Origin: Clavulina sp. PMI_390
Taxonomy: Eukaryota > Basidiomycota > Agaricomycetes > Cantharellales > Hydnaceae
Assembly (NCBI GenBank): GCA_015039315.1
Contig: WIDE01000016.1
Coordinates: forward strand, 62,001 to 126,000
DNA: 64,000 bases
Reading direction: 5' to 3'
The position numbers and the translations under genes are program-made. Each line of letters starts with the position of its first letter. The stretch's first letter is position 1. Under the pieces are notes generated by a model, which searched no databases, was not told the DNA's origin, and worked only from the letters and a program-made list of their open reading frames with translations. This document shows positions 1-12,016 of this stretch, one piece after another.

Positions 1-126
1 GCTCCCCTCCACTAAAATTTGATGAATCTGGCTTGCCTTGGAATCTATAAATTCGCCCATACTCTTCATGAGAGGTTCCTCAAATCCCAACCCCTCCTGC
101 CCACCCAACTTATACTGAAGTTTCCC

Positions 127-1655
127 ATGGCTCTCCCTACCCGCAAAGTTGACTCTGTTGATGTTACTGGTCAGCCTCCATTCGTGCTCTGAGATGACAC
201 TTGGCGAGAGTAAACTAAAGGTTGGTCTATCAATATAGCTATTGGCTTTGGAGCCATGTCTTTCGGTGGACTTTATGGCCCTACTGACTCGGATGAAGAC
301 AGGTTCAAGGTTTGCGTATTGGAAATATTTTGATGTCCACCCGCTGATATGTTGCGTTAGTTGTTGGACCGAGTTTATGAGCTCGGTTGCACCAACTGGG
401 ACACCGCTCATATGTGTCAGCTAGGATTTTTTTTGGCCTTTTTGATTATTCAGTCGTGCTTAGCCCCACATTCTTTTTTACTAGATGGTGACAGTGAAGC
501 GACGATTGGAAAATGGTTCAAGCGTGAGTTTCGTGATGTAAACGCCTATTGCCTTCATGCTCAGCATCAGACAAATTTCAGGTACCGGGCTTCGCGACAA
601 GATCTTCCTCGCCACGAAGTTCGGAATATCCCCCAATGATTATTCCCTCATCCGCGGCGACCCCGAGTTCATTGCGGAGCAGCTCAACGAGTCTCTGGAA
701 CGTCTCCAGACGGACTATATCGACCTCTATTACGTGCATCGTACAGACCCCAAGGCACCCATTGAGGTCACAATGAAAGCTTTGGCAGGCTATGTCAAGT
801 GCGTTCCCTTGGGCTCCCCTCTGGCTCTCGCTGACGATATGATTTCTCCATTTAGGGAAGGGAAATCAGACGAATTGGTTTGTCTGAGGCTACAGTGAAT
901 ACGATACGCCGAGCCCATGCCGTTCACCCAATTTCTGCCATCCAGTTGGAGTATGTGCTTCGTTCCTGAGTTGGTCTCGGCCTTCAGGTTTCAAATTGCT
1001 GACTGGCGATTGTGCTTAGGTATTCTCCATTCGACGTCACCGCCGAAGTCGAAGGCGACGTCATCCCTACCGCTCGGGAGTTAGGAATGACGTGAGCTCT
1101 CTTGTAAAGTTGCTCAATGTACATCCTTCGCTCAGGTGTTCCATTTCTTTCCTCCGAATCTAGGATCTATGCGTATTCTCCTACCGGACGTGGTCTCGCA
1201 ACTGGCCGATATGTACGTCATTTCGGCCATCGCACGCTGGCCGATCCGTCTCTCTAACCTGCCTCGCCCAGCGATCGCATGATGATTTTGCCGCAAATGA
1301 TTTTAGGCGCGACATACCCAAGTTTTCTGAGAAGAACTTCCCCCGAATCCTTACCCTCGTCGACTCTCTCCGTACCATCGGCATCGCCCACAATAACGCA
1401 ACGCCTGCTCAAGTTACTATTGCCTGGCTCATGGCCCAAGGCCCTGACATCATCCCGTTGGCTGGTAGCAAACAGATCAAGTACACCGAAGAGAATCTCG
1501 CCGCTGCGAATATCACGCTGAGCCAAGAGGAAGTGAGGCATATCAGGGCCGTGGTGGACGATATCGAGAAGCATATGGGACAAGATTTAAGGATGCCAGA
1601 GGCCTACAAAGCCGCAAGCTATGTAGTAACACCCCTCCCCGGAGAGGCTCACTGA
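127..1655 (+). CDS. Aldo/keto reductase, possibly damaged
   Basis: A classical NADPH-dependent aldo/keto reductase that would reduce aldehydes or ketones in the cytosol; substrate unknown. The ATG at 127 opens MALPTRK, and a phase-1 intron (167-238) joins VT to AIGFGAM, so the TGA at 190 is intronic. Later exons give the full tetrad: Asp and Tyr in NWDTAHMYG, Lys in LATKFG and His in YYVHRTD. The chain then runs through [13 protein letters not shown] and ends PLPGEAH. One spot is odd. After GYVK (intron from about 799) the obvious acceptor near 856 leads into EGKSDELV and a stop, whereas the family frame reads RRIGLSEAT. Either one base is missing near 868, or a downstream AG at about 869 is used, which loses about five residues before the next strand. 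It may therefore be an early pseudogene. About 330 residues are expected. The fold assignment is secure; functionality is not. Confidence 0.8.
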
Positions 1656-2057
1656 GTGTTGTACTTGGGTTTCTTTGGGTCGAAAATCGCGATGATCCTC
1701 ATAGTACTGTAGAGATCACAGTAGAATTGTATTGCAGAATCGAGGTGGCCCAAACACCAATACACAAGGACGGGGAGCTAGTTGCACAAACAAAGAGTCA
1801 ACGCGACATCACAATATCATCAAGTTGGAGCTCAATCGCTCCCTCCTCGTATAGCGACCAATGAGTCAGTCATGGAAACTCGAACAGCTTCCTCACATCA
1901 CAAGTTCGAATAGCAAGACTGGCGACTGAATTACCGCAGGGCAGCGCAGGCCGACAACTATCGGTGTGACCACAGGGGCCACCCCAGTCGCAAACCCTTT
2001 ATCTGCTGACTTTCTCTCGCACTTGGAGCTCCCCTCAGCGGGTTCTACCAAGTAATC
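1656..2057. other. Intergenic, AKR to carboxypeptidase
   Basis: This is the 3' flank of the reductase and the promoter side of the carboxypeptidase. I see no open reading frame, RNA or repeat here. Confidence 0.5.
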
Positions 2058-4210
2058 ATGATTACTACACGTTTAATGAACGTGTTCCGTTTGCTGGGTT
2101 TCGCCCCCACCCTGCTACTTGCACCCCTCGTCTCCGCAAACATACAAGAATCGCTATACTTCACGCTTGGTCCAGATGATCAGCTGACGCCTGAAGCTAT
2201 CCCAACCGACGCATTTACTACGTCCCATCACCCCTCGATGCCATCGAATAGTCTACGAATCAAGCGTCACACCGACTTCTGCGACCCTACCGTTAGGTAT
2301 GGTGCGATGGAGTTAATCCTGCCTACTGCCTACTTACCCCAACCAGGAGTTACACGGGATATCTCGATGCCGCCTATGGTACCCAGCATATTTTCTTCTA
2401 CTATTTCGAGAGCCGCAACGATCCCAGCTCTGATCCTGTCGTCATGTGGTTCAACGGCGGGCCTGGATGTTCTAGTACCACCGGCCTCTTTATGGAGAAC
2501 GGTCCTTGTCGCATGAATGAGCACGGTAACGCGACGACGTTTAACAAATATGGATGGAATGATCGAGCCAACATACTGTTCATTGACCAGCCGTAAGACT
2601 GCCTCCCCTCCGGCTTTGACTAGATTCAACTATATATCATCCTCCCGCAGGGTCAACGTTGGGTTCTCGTACTCAGATCATTCAATCGAGATTTTGACCA
2701 CCAGAGACGCTGCTCGCACCATCCAAGACTTTGTTCGTCTTTTCTTCGAGACATTCTCAAGCCTAAAGGGCCGGCCCCTACACCTCACTGGGGAGTCATA
2801 CGCGGTTAGTGCTCTGACTTTATGCTTTCCGACTCTCGATAGTATGCTAACCTTCATATAGGGCCACTATCTGCCCGTTTTTGGTAGCGCGATCCTTGAC
2901 GGAAACGACAGAAACTCTTCCTCAGTCCCCATAAATCTAGTTTCGGTCGCCATTGGAAATGGCATGGTTAGCATGCCGAAAATACTCCCATCATGGTACA
3001 AGATGATGTGCACACCTGCCTCAGTTGCTCCTATCCTCAACATTGAGCATTGTGTTGATCTTAAGCACAAGGTATCACCAACTCCAACCATGCTTCATGC
3101 TCCGATCAGTTTATTCACAGCAAAGCTAATTGTTCCATTAGATTCGCATGTGTCAGAGAAGGATTCAGGCTGATTGTGAGGATAAATTCGAACCACTATC
3201 GTGTGCAGCCTCGGGAGAGTATTGCCTACTGCTGCTTACCGAATCCCTGGCTAAAGCTGGTACGTAGCTCGTCTTCTTTTCCTCTAGGGTCCATAATCTT
3301 GTTGAGCGGTTTCTCCTCTCAGAGAGGAATCCATATGATCTTAGCAAAGTGTGTGATGTCATGTACAAGCTGTTTGCACTGCTGAACGGCTTCTACCTTT
3401 TATTCTCCACTACGTAGTACTGCGATCTTAGCGGCGGTGATACCGCATGTAAGTCACGACAGAATATCCTCCTTCAGTACGCTTATCCGGCTTCTCTCTC
3501 ACAAAGGCTATCAAGAAAGAGGCCGTAAGTTCATTCATTCCATTAGCTGCAACAAAATTATTGAGGATTTCTCTTATATTTCATCTTTTGATATGATCAG
3601 CAATCAATCACTATCTCAACCTTCCCGCTACCCGCGAAATGCTTGGCATTTCACCTGACTTTGGTGAATTCACGGGCTGCAATCACCACGTCAACGCTGG
3701 GTTTGTAGAGCACGGCGACTTCCTGATATCTACTCAGTTCCATTTAGAGCAACTAATCGAACGGGGTGTAAGGGTTCTCCTATACGATGGTGTGCTGGAT
3801 CTCTATTGGTGAGTGTACTCTGTTGCGCCTGATATTGGATGGAGCAACTGATCGATCTACTGTATAGTAATAAAATTGGCTATCTCGAGATGGCCGACGC
3901 TCTTGAATGGCTCGGCCAGGCCGAATTCGCTGCGACACCACTCAAACCCTGGTTCGCCGATCCTGCTTCATTCACTGGAACGAGTCGTGCCGCTGGAAGT
4001 GTAAAAACTGTCCGTCGGAAGAACGCGGTAGGGGTGGAAAATGTCCTATCATGGGTTGAGATCGATGGAGCAGGGCACATGGTATGTCTCATATGAGCCG
4101 TCAACCACAGCTGGGATGACTCACGGTATTTTATATATCAGGCACCATTCGACAAGCCTCTTGAGAGTTTAGTGATGATCAATAAATGGCTTGCCGATGA
4201 AGGGCTTTAA
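2058..4210 (+). CDS. Secreted serine carboxypeptidase (peptidase S10)
   Basis: An S10 serine carboxypeptidase that removes C-terminal residues from peptides at acid pH. The start at 2058 is followed by a hydrophobic signal peptide of about 25 residues (core LLGFAPTLLLAPLVSA), so the protein enters the secretory pathway. Family marks appear in order across about ten exons: the substrate-binding WFNGGPGCSS (around 2450), the nucleophile motif GESYAGHYLPV split by an intron near 2808-2862, the catalytic Asp in YDGVLDLYCN (around 3785-3875) and the catalytic His in GAGHM (around 4070). The chain ends in LADEGL. No frameshift is visible, and the length of roughly 480-500 residues is normal for the family. 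There is no GPI or membrane tail. It lies between an aldo/keto reductase and a convergent one; no functional link is evident. Confidence 0.9.
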
Positions 4211-4422
4211 CTAATAGCGAACATTGCGAGCTCCTTTGAAACCTTGGGGATGAATTTTCGTCCTACTCCTCATGATGGGATGTGCGACACAAGTGTAGAA
4301 TAATTCAACGAAAGTTCACATATGGTCATGTTGGGAATCTTGAAGCCTATATTCATTGGGAAGCGTACGATTTGAATTAATACACAATTTCGAAGTTGGA
4401 TTGCTCATCCAATGCCGTTCAC

Positions 4423-6002
4423 TCATTTCATCAAGGAGCTGGCCATGATTTCAGGGTATCGCCCACCGACGACTTGGAAGGAGGAAATAGCAATATCGAT
4501 CTCCTCCTTCTCTTCGGGCGTAAAGACTATATTAGCCGCAGCGAAGTTCTCCAAAGTCCGAGCTGCGTTGCTTGATCCTGGCAGAGGGATTACATGGGGA
4601 CCTGCGATGACATTAGATGGGATCAAATGAATCTTACAGCGTGCAGAGGAATGAAGGGGGGCCAGCGACATACCAAGGCTGGCGATCCAAGCCAGACAGA
4701 GCTGGGCGTTTGTGACGCCTTTCTTCTTGGCTAGCAGGCTGATGGTATCAACAATCTTTTGGTTCTCCTTCATGGCCTGCCAGCGAAGTGTGCCGTTATG
4801 AGCCGAAAGTAATACATCTAAAGGTCTGGGATGACAACTCGCACCTCTTCCTCAAAACGAGGGAACATGGCAAGACCGGGAGCCTTCTTGAGCACGTCAG
4901 CACCGGTCAAGAATCCTTAATAAAAGATTGGTTAATCTTAGTAGTCACATTACTCAAGCCGCAGTCTCACCTTTACCCAAAGCACCATAGGCGATGACCG
5001 TGACGTTGAGTTCCGCGGCCACAGCGATGACTGAAGGAGGACCATGCATCAGGCGAATGATGTAATGGCCAGAGTTTTTGGGCTCACCATCTCGCACCTC
5101 GTCTGTGTACGTCCAAGGAGACACTTCGACCTCGACCGAGGCGACAGGACTAACCTGGGGGAATCAAATGGTATTCAACAGGGAATGGAAGCCGCTATTT
5201 ATGGATGACTTACTTTGCATGCGCGCCTAAGAGTATCAGCGTTCACTTCACTGAGTCCGATATACTCAAAATGACCCTCCTCTTTGAGAGTAACGAGTAC
5301 CTTCATCACATCCTCGATAGGAGTATTATCAAGACGCGCCGGCTCAAAGTGATCTAATTTCTTGTGCTCGCCAAGGATAGCTTGACAGTTAGTGGCGCTG
5401 CGTAGTGAAGTTTCACATTCGTCAAAATGATTGCAACGAAATACTGGTATGGAGCGAAGAAATACCTGCGGCGAATGCCCTCAGCAGTGAGATCAGGTGT
5501 AAGCGTAGCAGGATTGTATGCTCCCTAGAAGGCTTAATTTGTTAGTATACCCCCTAGTTATGCGACATGATTGTTTTCGGGGTCGTACCTTTACAGCAAG
5601 AAGGCAGCGATCCGTGTAATGGGGATATTTAGCAAAGAAACGAGCTATGAGCTCCAGGCAAGCAGTGGGAGGGTCACGACCATAGAATTCAGCTAGGAAG
5701 AATGGAAGGCAAGATTATTTAGTATGCTACACTCCACTTCAGAGTCTGACCTAAGGGGTATATATACCAGTGTTAATTATAACCTTGCCTCCAGGAGGAG
5801 CGCAGTCAAGGCTCGCAGAAAGGGCCTCAAAACAGGTCTCATCGGGGACGATAGTGATAAGCCTGGGTCAAGAACAATACTCAGTGGATTTGTGCTTCTT
5901 TCGTAGGCGCGAGTGAATGAGAATATACTTCATTCCCATCGTTCCATGGGCAACGCGAACGACCTCGAGGGCTGAGTCACCAAAGCGAACGGTAGCAGTC
6001 AT
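4423..6002 (-). CDS. Aldo/keto reductase, pyridoxal-reductase-like (copy A)
   Basis: An aldo/keto reductase resembling fungal pyridoxal reductases (AKR8 type), predicted to reduce pyridoxal or a related aldehyde with NADPH in the cytosol. The start at 6002 gives MTATVRFGDS and HGTMGMK. Further exons give PDETCFEAL, INTGEFYG-like AEFYGRDPPTACLEL, LLAVKGAYNPA, DHFEPARLD, EGHFEYIGLSE, VSPWTYTDEV, YGALGKGFLTGAD and finally HVIPLPGSSN plus ASSLMK. All nine or so exons join in frame. The tetrad keeps Tyr and Lys, but the usual Asp is Asn and the usual His is Ala. As I recall, yeast-type pyridoxal reductases share this pattern. About 330 residues. Its neighbour at 6755-8324 is a close tandem copy in the same orientation. 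The substrate is inference. Confidence 0.85.
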
Positions 6003-6754
6003 GGCTTCGAGTGATTTCCTTGGAACAGTGATGAGGTTCGAACGAGGATGTGGGCGAGGAATGAAAGCCTCTCAACGATTGGCTTTATAAGGTTCAGGAA
6101 AGTCGTTCATTCCTCCAAGTGCATATTTGAGCGCCTGCGCTCAGCCGCGTAGCAGGTCCAGCTGACCTTTTACTTTCATATGATTCAAATATCGGAGGTT
6201 TGCTGGTCCCACTGGTGCTGGGGGACCTTGCTCGGGATCAACCATCACCGAGGTTTTCAACTCAGTTCGCGTGAAGTCACACCATCACAAGCGTGACCGG
6301 GACGCGCGAGCATGCGCTGCGATTTGGCGGTATCACCGGCCCAAATTCACTAAATTCTGCGATATGGGCGTAATTTATCCGTATGTTTCCTCGTGCGTTG
6401 ACCGCAGTGGGAATAGCTCAGTTTGCCACCCTACAGGAACATCACATGGGGATGGCTGCAATCGTCATCGGGAGTCGGGACGAATGGTCACCTGTTTGTG
6501 ATGTTATTGAGAGCCCGTAGCACACGTTCAGGAGCGTCGATATGAACAGGATCACATCTTTTACCCCTGATTATAGCAGCAAGACCGATATTAGGGACGT
6601 TTTCTGGATCAAAATCCGCGAACTGAGGCACAACATATTTCTGATGTATGATCGGCATGAAAATCACAAGAGCCTGCTCACTTTGGAGACAAGTACTATA
6701 CAGATTAGGTCATACAGAGACGTCGAGCAAGCCAAGCACTCAATTGCTGGTCCC
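6003..6754. other. Intergenic between tandem AKRs
   Basis: This stretch is the promoter side of copy A and the 3' flank of copy B. The segments near 6271-6501 and 6542-6740 have open frames but no protein-like pattern. No gene is supported. Confidence 0.5.
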
Positions 6755-8324
6755 TCACTTCATCAAGGAACCAAGCATAATTTCAGGGTATCGTCCACCA
6801 ACAACTTGGAAAGAAGCAACAGCGGCATCCATCTCTTCCTTTGCCTCGGGGGTCAAAACTATATCAGCTGCTGCAAAGTTTTCCAAGGTGCGGGTTGCAT
6901 TGCTCGAGCCCGGTAAGGGGATCACATGGGGGCCTTCAATTACAGCGGAGTGAATCCTAGTGTCTGTGTGGAAACAAGACTAGTTGGTGACATACCAAGA
7001 CTGGCACTCCAAGCAAGGCAAAGTTGAGCATTGGTAACGCCTTGCTTCTTGGCAAGAGTGCTAATAGTTTCAACGATCTTCTGGTTCTCCTTTATCGCCT
7101 AGAGGTGAATGAGTCAATGTATTCGCTCCAAGCGTAAACCTTCATAAGGAAACACACCTCCTCCGAAAATCGAGGCCACATGGCAAGACCGGGAGCTTTT
7201 TTCAGCATGTCAGCACCCGTCAAGAATCCTTTGTAGTACGAGAAGGCGTCAATCAAGCAAACGTGCCATGTCATGGAGGGCAAACCATACCTTTGCCAAG
7301 AGCACCATAAGCAAGAACGGAAACATTGAGCTCCGCTGCAGCGGCGATAACTAAAGGACAAGTTCAGCGTGCACAGCGTAGCAGCCATAGACCTGCGTCT
7401 CACCATCTCGAACTTCATCTGTGTATGTCCAAGGAGACACCTCAATCTCGATCGAGGTAACAGGGCCAACCTCAGAGAGTGAACAAGGGGTGAGATGGAA
7501 ATCGATTGGCATGCCATATAGAGGTAACATACTTTGCAAGCCCTCCGGAGAGTGTCCGCGTTCGCCTCGCTTAGTCCGATGTATTCAAAATGGCCTTCTT
7601 CCTTCAAGGTAACGAGGGTCTTCATAACGTCTTCGATAGGCGTGTCGTCGAGGCGCGCTGGCTCGAAGTGATCGATCTTCTTATGCTTGCCAAGAATAGC
7701 TTGGCAATTAACCACACTGCATCGTTCGGGGTAGTAGATCATGGATCATGATCATTAAGATGATATTCAAGAACGAGACGTGTGAGTGCCGTACCTCGCG
7801 CGAATGCCCTCTGGGGTGAGATCAGGCGTGTGGGTAGCAGGATTATACGCCCCCTGCAGAGTACAAGTCAGTTACTGTAGCAATCTACTGTATTTTTAGA
7901 GGTTATTCCCATCGACATACCTTGATAGCAAGTAAGCAGCGATCTGCATAGTTAGGATACTTAGCAAAGAACCGAGCTAGAAGCTCCAAGCATGCGGTTG
8001 GTGGGTCACGGCCGTAGAATTCGGCTATCCAAGTGGGTAAAGAGATGTTTAGAGTGTGAGGTTGAGCGCTTTGGCTCAGCCAGGATTGCATACCAGTGTT
8101 AATGATTACTTTGTCTCCGGCGGAAGCCAGATCTAGGCTAGCACGAAGGGCTTCGAAACAAGTCTCATCAGGTACGATCGTCACGGCCCTTGATAATGAG
8201 GGATTCAGCACACTGGACACGAGGGTCATGAATAAATGTGAAGGACATACTTCATCCCCATTGTCCCGTGAGCAATGCGAACGACTTTCAGAGACGAGGA
8301 GCCAAAACGGACAGTAGCAGGCAT
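6755..8324 (-). CDS. Aldo/keto reductase, pyridoxal-reductase-like (copy B)
   Basis: Tandem paralogue of the gene at 4423-6002, with the same exon layout and motifs. The start at 8324 opens MPATVRFGSS and HGTMGMK. It continues with PDETCFEALRASLDLA, EFYGRDPPTACLELLARFF, LLAIKG, then CQAILGKHKKIDHFEPARLD and EGHFEYIGLSEANADTLRR, then SPWTYTDEV, GKGFLTGADMLKK and HVIPLPGSSNATRTLE, ending MLGSLMK. As in copy A, Tyr and Lys of the catalytic tetrad are kept, Asp is Asn (INTGEFYG) and His is Ala (EPARLD). The two proteins differ at scattered positions throughout, so the duplication is not brand new. I see no frame break. The predicted activity is NADPH-dependent reduction of pyridoxal or a related aldehyde; the exact substrate is unknown. 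Confidence 0.87.
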
Positions 8325-9704
8325 AGTGTCTAGTTAAAGAGTAGAAATTAGCTTTGAAGGGGGATATGAGCTGTGGAATGAGAGCCTCCAAGAGGTATGC
8401 TTTATATAGTTGGAGGGGGTGGGGTTGCCTTGGACGAGCACATACGCGTCTGCCGTCCGAATTTCGGTCTCGGAGCCCGAATTAATGGGCGATTCGGCTC
8501 AGTTTGAAGATTTCCATTAGTCAAATACGAGCACAGTACTAGTCTCACTAGTGCTAGAGGCTCTTTCGTGCGAGGTGGAGGCCAACAAGGACCAAATTAG
8601 GAAATTCTAAATTAATTGGCTAGCAATTCAAAGAGAGTTCTCACGCGTAGCTGTGATGAGCAGTAGCGTATGACTAAACACGTATGATACTGATGATGAG
8701 GCGTCCCCAAGAACCACAAGCTCATGCCAAGCTCAATTTAATTCAAGCATCCATCAAGATATTGGGCCATGGCTCCAACCGAATTTACCTGTTTCAGCTG
8801 TCTTGGGGCGGGGATCTGCCATGAAAACCCAAAAGACTCTCGATTTACACGGACCTGACAACGCCTTCGAGCACGGAGGAGGGAAAAAAAATCTGGCCGC
8901 TGTTTGTCTCTCAATGAGCTCAAATATGTTAACACACGCAGACGACGAAGGAAGTTGTTTTTGGCCGCATAGTGAACTCTGCAGATGAGTAAGTTGTCAG
9001 GTCTAGCCGGGTCCGGATGATGGCTGTATGGGCCCCTAATGAAATCCAAATATGAATATGGCTACCTCGAGCGGTCGGTATGCGGTTAGGCTGGGCACTG
9101 CTGACTGTGGAGTATGAACCAGAGCTGACAGCAGATCACTAGCCTGGCACATATCGGTGCCAATAGGATGTTTACCATTACAATAGAAGATATTTTGGAG
9201 GAGGAGAGGTGACGGCGTGCCCTTGAGCCAAACAGAACAGATAGCAGAGGGTACGAGCCAACGTTTTCGGACACCCTAATTATCGCCTTATGGAGGGAAG
9301 AGAGACAATGGCCATATCTATTGATATTATTTAGCGATAGATAAATTATCATGAAATTTGGTGATACTATTCCAATCCTGTTTGTATTTATCTCACCTGG
9401 TGTTCGACAGAGCAGGGAGACCGCATGTGACACTGACGTATGTAACAAGACCGTGACACTGAAGACCGCGAAATTTGTGACTTCTTGTACCCCAGATTTC
9501 AAGCTTGACGCTTTGATATTCGCTGGAAGAAACCTCCGAAGATTCTCAAACCGTTTCAAAAGACCTTGATAGGTCTGTCGACTCCCGAAATTGTTTCAAA
9601 GCAACGCTTCCTGGGCGATCCCCTTGCTTTGTTGCCTATACATTCTTCTGAGCCTGGTTGCCTTTCACAAACGGCATCAACCCAATCGCTGCTAAGAAGT
9701 CAAA
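8325..9704. other. Intergenic, divergent promoters of AKR copy B and RRP45
   Basis: About 1.4 kb separates two divergently transcribed genes. The open frames at 8738-9049 and 9086-9559 show no domain, splice pattern or biased composition that would support a gene. Nothing else is recognised. Confidence 0.5.
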
Positions 9705-11164
9705 ATGCCACGAGAACCTGAACCATCTACCATCCAACGCGAGTTCGTCCTTGGAGCGCTCAAGGAGAAAATGCGCGTTGACGGACGGGGGCTGCTGCAA
9801 GGGCGCGAGCCTATGCTAAAGTTCAGCGAGCAGGAGTTAGGCGTCGTCGAGTGCGCTCTTGGAAAGACGAGGTGAATAATGCTCCAAACGCAACTTACTA
9901 CACCATGTTCCTATTGATTGGAGTGGTGAATGAGGGGCGAGGTTGAAGCGACCTCTTTGACTATTTCCATTTTCACATGCTCCTTGAGTCTTTGGTCGCA
10001 AACTGATAGCATTATGTCACAAACTCCACTTCTTTCCATTAGGGTACTTGCTGCTGTGCAGGCCACCATTGGTCGACCCCGGCCGGACAGACCTTTCGAG
10101 GGCACATTTACAATCTTCTCTGAGATTTCGCCGATGGCATCACCCTACTTTGAGGCTGGTGGTAAGTGAGTACCAATTTCACTTATGCCTCTTCGCTGTC
10201 CTTCGTCGTTCCCTGTTTCCAGGGATCGTACCTCAAAATGTTGACGACAAACATCCCTGCTGACACCTCTCTTTCCACCTCGCATCCAATCAAAATGCTT
10301 TATCGATCGTTCCGTGATGTAGACCTTCCGAGGAAGAGATAGCAATCACCCGTATGCTGGAGAAAGTCCTCAAAAGGAGCGATGCCGTTGATCGAGAGGC
10401 TCTATGTATTGTCGCTGGGCAGCGAGTACGTTTGCATCCTTCCATATAATCGCTGTACACCTATACTGGGTCTCACGATAGTTGCTGCACTCCGGAAGGT
10501 GTGGCACCTCACTTTGACGCTGCATTTTCTTGCCGACTCTGGGAACATGCTCGATTGTGCCTGTCTTGCAGGGATAGCTGCACTCAAGCACTTTAGGAAA
10601 CCTGACGTTGAGGTTGTTGGCGATGAGGTTACCATCGTCAGTCTTTCCTTACACCTTGGCGCTACAATCCTGACCAATTCTGTGGTCTTATCCTATGAAA
10701 AACATTAGCATGACCCAGCGGACCGAGCCCCCGTCCCATTATCGGTACATCACATCCCAATATGTGTCTCATTTGTCTTCGCAGATGACGAGTTGAGTCA
10801 AGCTAGTCTTCTTTCTTTCTTATCAGAACATGCCTGGTTGACTCAATTAATAACTCGATTCCTGTACTACTCGCTCATTCCTCATCCATCCCCGTTGTCT
10901 AGCCCCCAACCAATTATTGACCCCACACACCTTGAGGCGCTCCTCCTACCCTCCAATCTCGCCATCGCACTCACACATCTCTCCTCCTCGACCGCCCCCA
11001 CCCTCTGCGTCCTGCACAAAGCTGGTGGAATCGCTCTCAGCTTTGATGAGATAACAGCTTGTGTCGATATCGCCGTCCGCCGAGCGCGCGAGCTCGCTGG
11101 GTGGTTGGAAGAAGAAATCGAGCGAGATTGGAAGGGTCGCAAGGCATTAGTAGAGGTAGTATGA
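9705..11164 (+). CDS. RRP45: Exosome complex subunit RRP45 (RNase PH fold)
   Basis: A ring subunit of the nuclear and cytoplasmic RNA exosome, which processes rRNA and degrades aberrant RNA from the 3' end. Eukaryotic RRP45 has an RNase PH fold but is not itself an active exonuclease in yeast and human; this is family knowledge. Six exons sum in frame to 291 residues: 9705-9871, 10043-10165, 10323-10425, 10499-10636, 10709-10791 and 10903-11164. Motifs are KMRVDGRG near residue 20, GVVECALGKTR, RPFEGTFTIFSEISPMASPYFE, the RMLEKVLKRSDAVDREALC stretch, DSGNMLDCACLAGIAALKHF, and the second-domain pattern VLHKAGGIALS near the C terminus. It is shorter than animal EXOSC9 because it lacks the long C-terminal tail. 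The start is set by the conserved REFVLGALKEKMRVDGRG context. Confidence 0.92.
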
Positions 11165-11428
11165 GAGAAATGTAGAAGAACGCTTTGTGCGTCCGTATAC
11201 ACCAGTTGGCTGCCTCACTGGCCCGACGTTGGGGGCCTTCATGATAACATAGCTCCAGCTGGCATCACGTGGGAAGTTGTTGAAGGTTGTCTTCTAGCTG
11301 TGAATTAACAATAAATGAGAGAGAGGCGAAAGGGGACGAAATTATAAGGAGCGCAAGTTATATATTAGCAGAGTCAGGCATGGTGGAGTGTCATCAGGCA
11401 ATTGGCAAAAAAATAAAATATTAGATAG

Positions 11429-11499
11429 TGCATTAGCGGCGAATCGAACGCCGGCCGAGTCGATGGCAACGACCCATTCTACCACTGAACTACTAATGC
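11429..11499 (-). tRNA. tRNA-Gly (anticodon GCC)
   Basis: The reverse strand folds into a full cloverleaf without an intron. It has a perfect seven-pair acceptor stem (GCATTAG with CTAATGC), a D arm GTTC/GAAT around AGTGGTA, and an anticodon stem GGTCG/CGACT with loop TTGCCAT giving GCC. There is a four-base variable loop, and a perfect T arm CGGCG/CGCCG with loop TTCGATT. The discriminator base is A at 11429. The flanks are A/T-rich, with A-runs just to the left on the + strand (T-runs at the 3' side of the tRNA), as expected for a polymerase III terminator. It lies between RRP45 and the transporter. Confidence 0.93.
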
Positions 11500-12016
11500 C
11501 GCGATAAAGGCAACTCCTTTAGTGGTTATTATTCATTATCAATCAAGCCATACCACTTCTTGAATACCAAGAAGCATGTGACGTCACCTAAGTAACTTAA
11601 TGAGCAGGCCTCACCATCCCACTATCCTAGCTCGATTCTTTCGTGAACATATGTTGCCAGCTTGCTCGATTGCATTATGTTCTGACTATGTAGTACTGTT
11701 ACGACATCTACAGCTACCACGTACAGTTACAGCGAGGCTAACATTAAAATATGCGTGACAAGAATTCGTATGGTATACAGATTTTCAGACTTTCATTCCA
11801 GGTTCGCGACAGCCCTCCATCAACCATCGGAGAAGGGGGCGTGCGCCAGATTAGGTCGTTCACAGAAACAGAAAACAGAAAACAGAGATAATTAGGAAAG
11901 CGGGAGAGAGCGCGGGAAAGACGAAGGGGGCATGGGGAAAGGTTGGGGAATTTGATGATGCTGGGAAGGGAATGGGAGATATCCAGATGAAGAGTCGATG
12001 TGTTGATGGGAGCACT
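11500..12016. other. Intergenic, 3' flank of MFS transporter
   Basis: The segment is purine-rich on the + strand around 11860-11960, which fits the pyrimidine-rich 3' untranslated region of the transporter on the minus strand. No gene is seen. Confidence 0.45.

Noticed and set aside
190..213. Two in-frame stop codons early in the first aldo/keto reductase
   Set aside because: They fall inside a plausible GT/AG intron (167-238) whose removal restores the expected VT-AIGFGAM sequence, so they are not evidence of a pseudogene.
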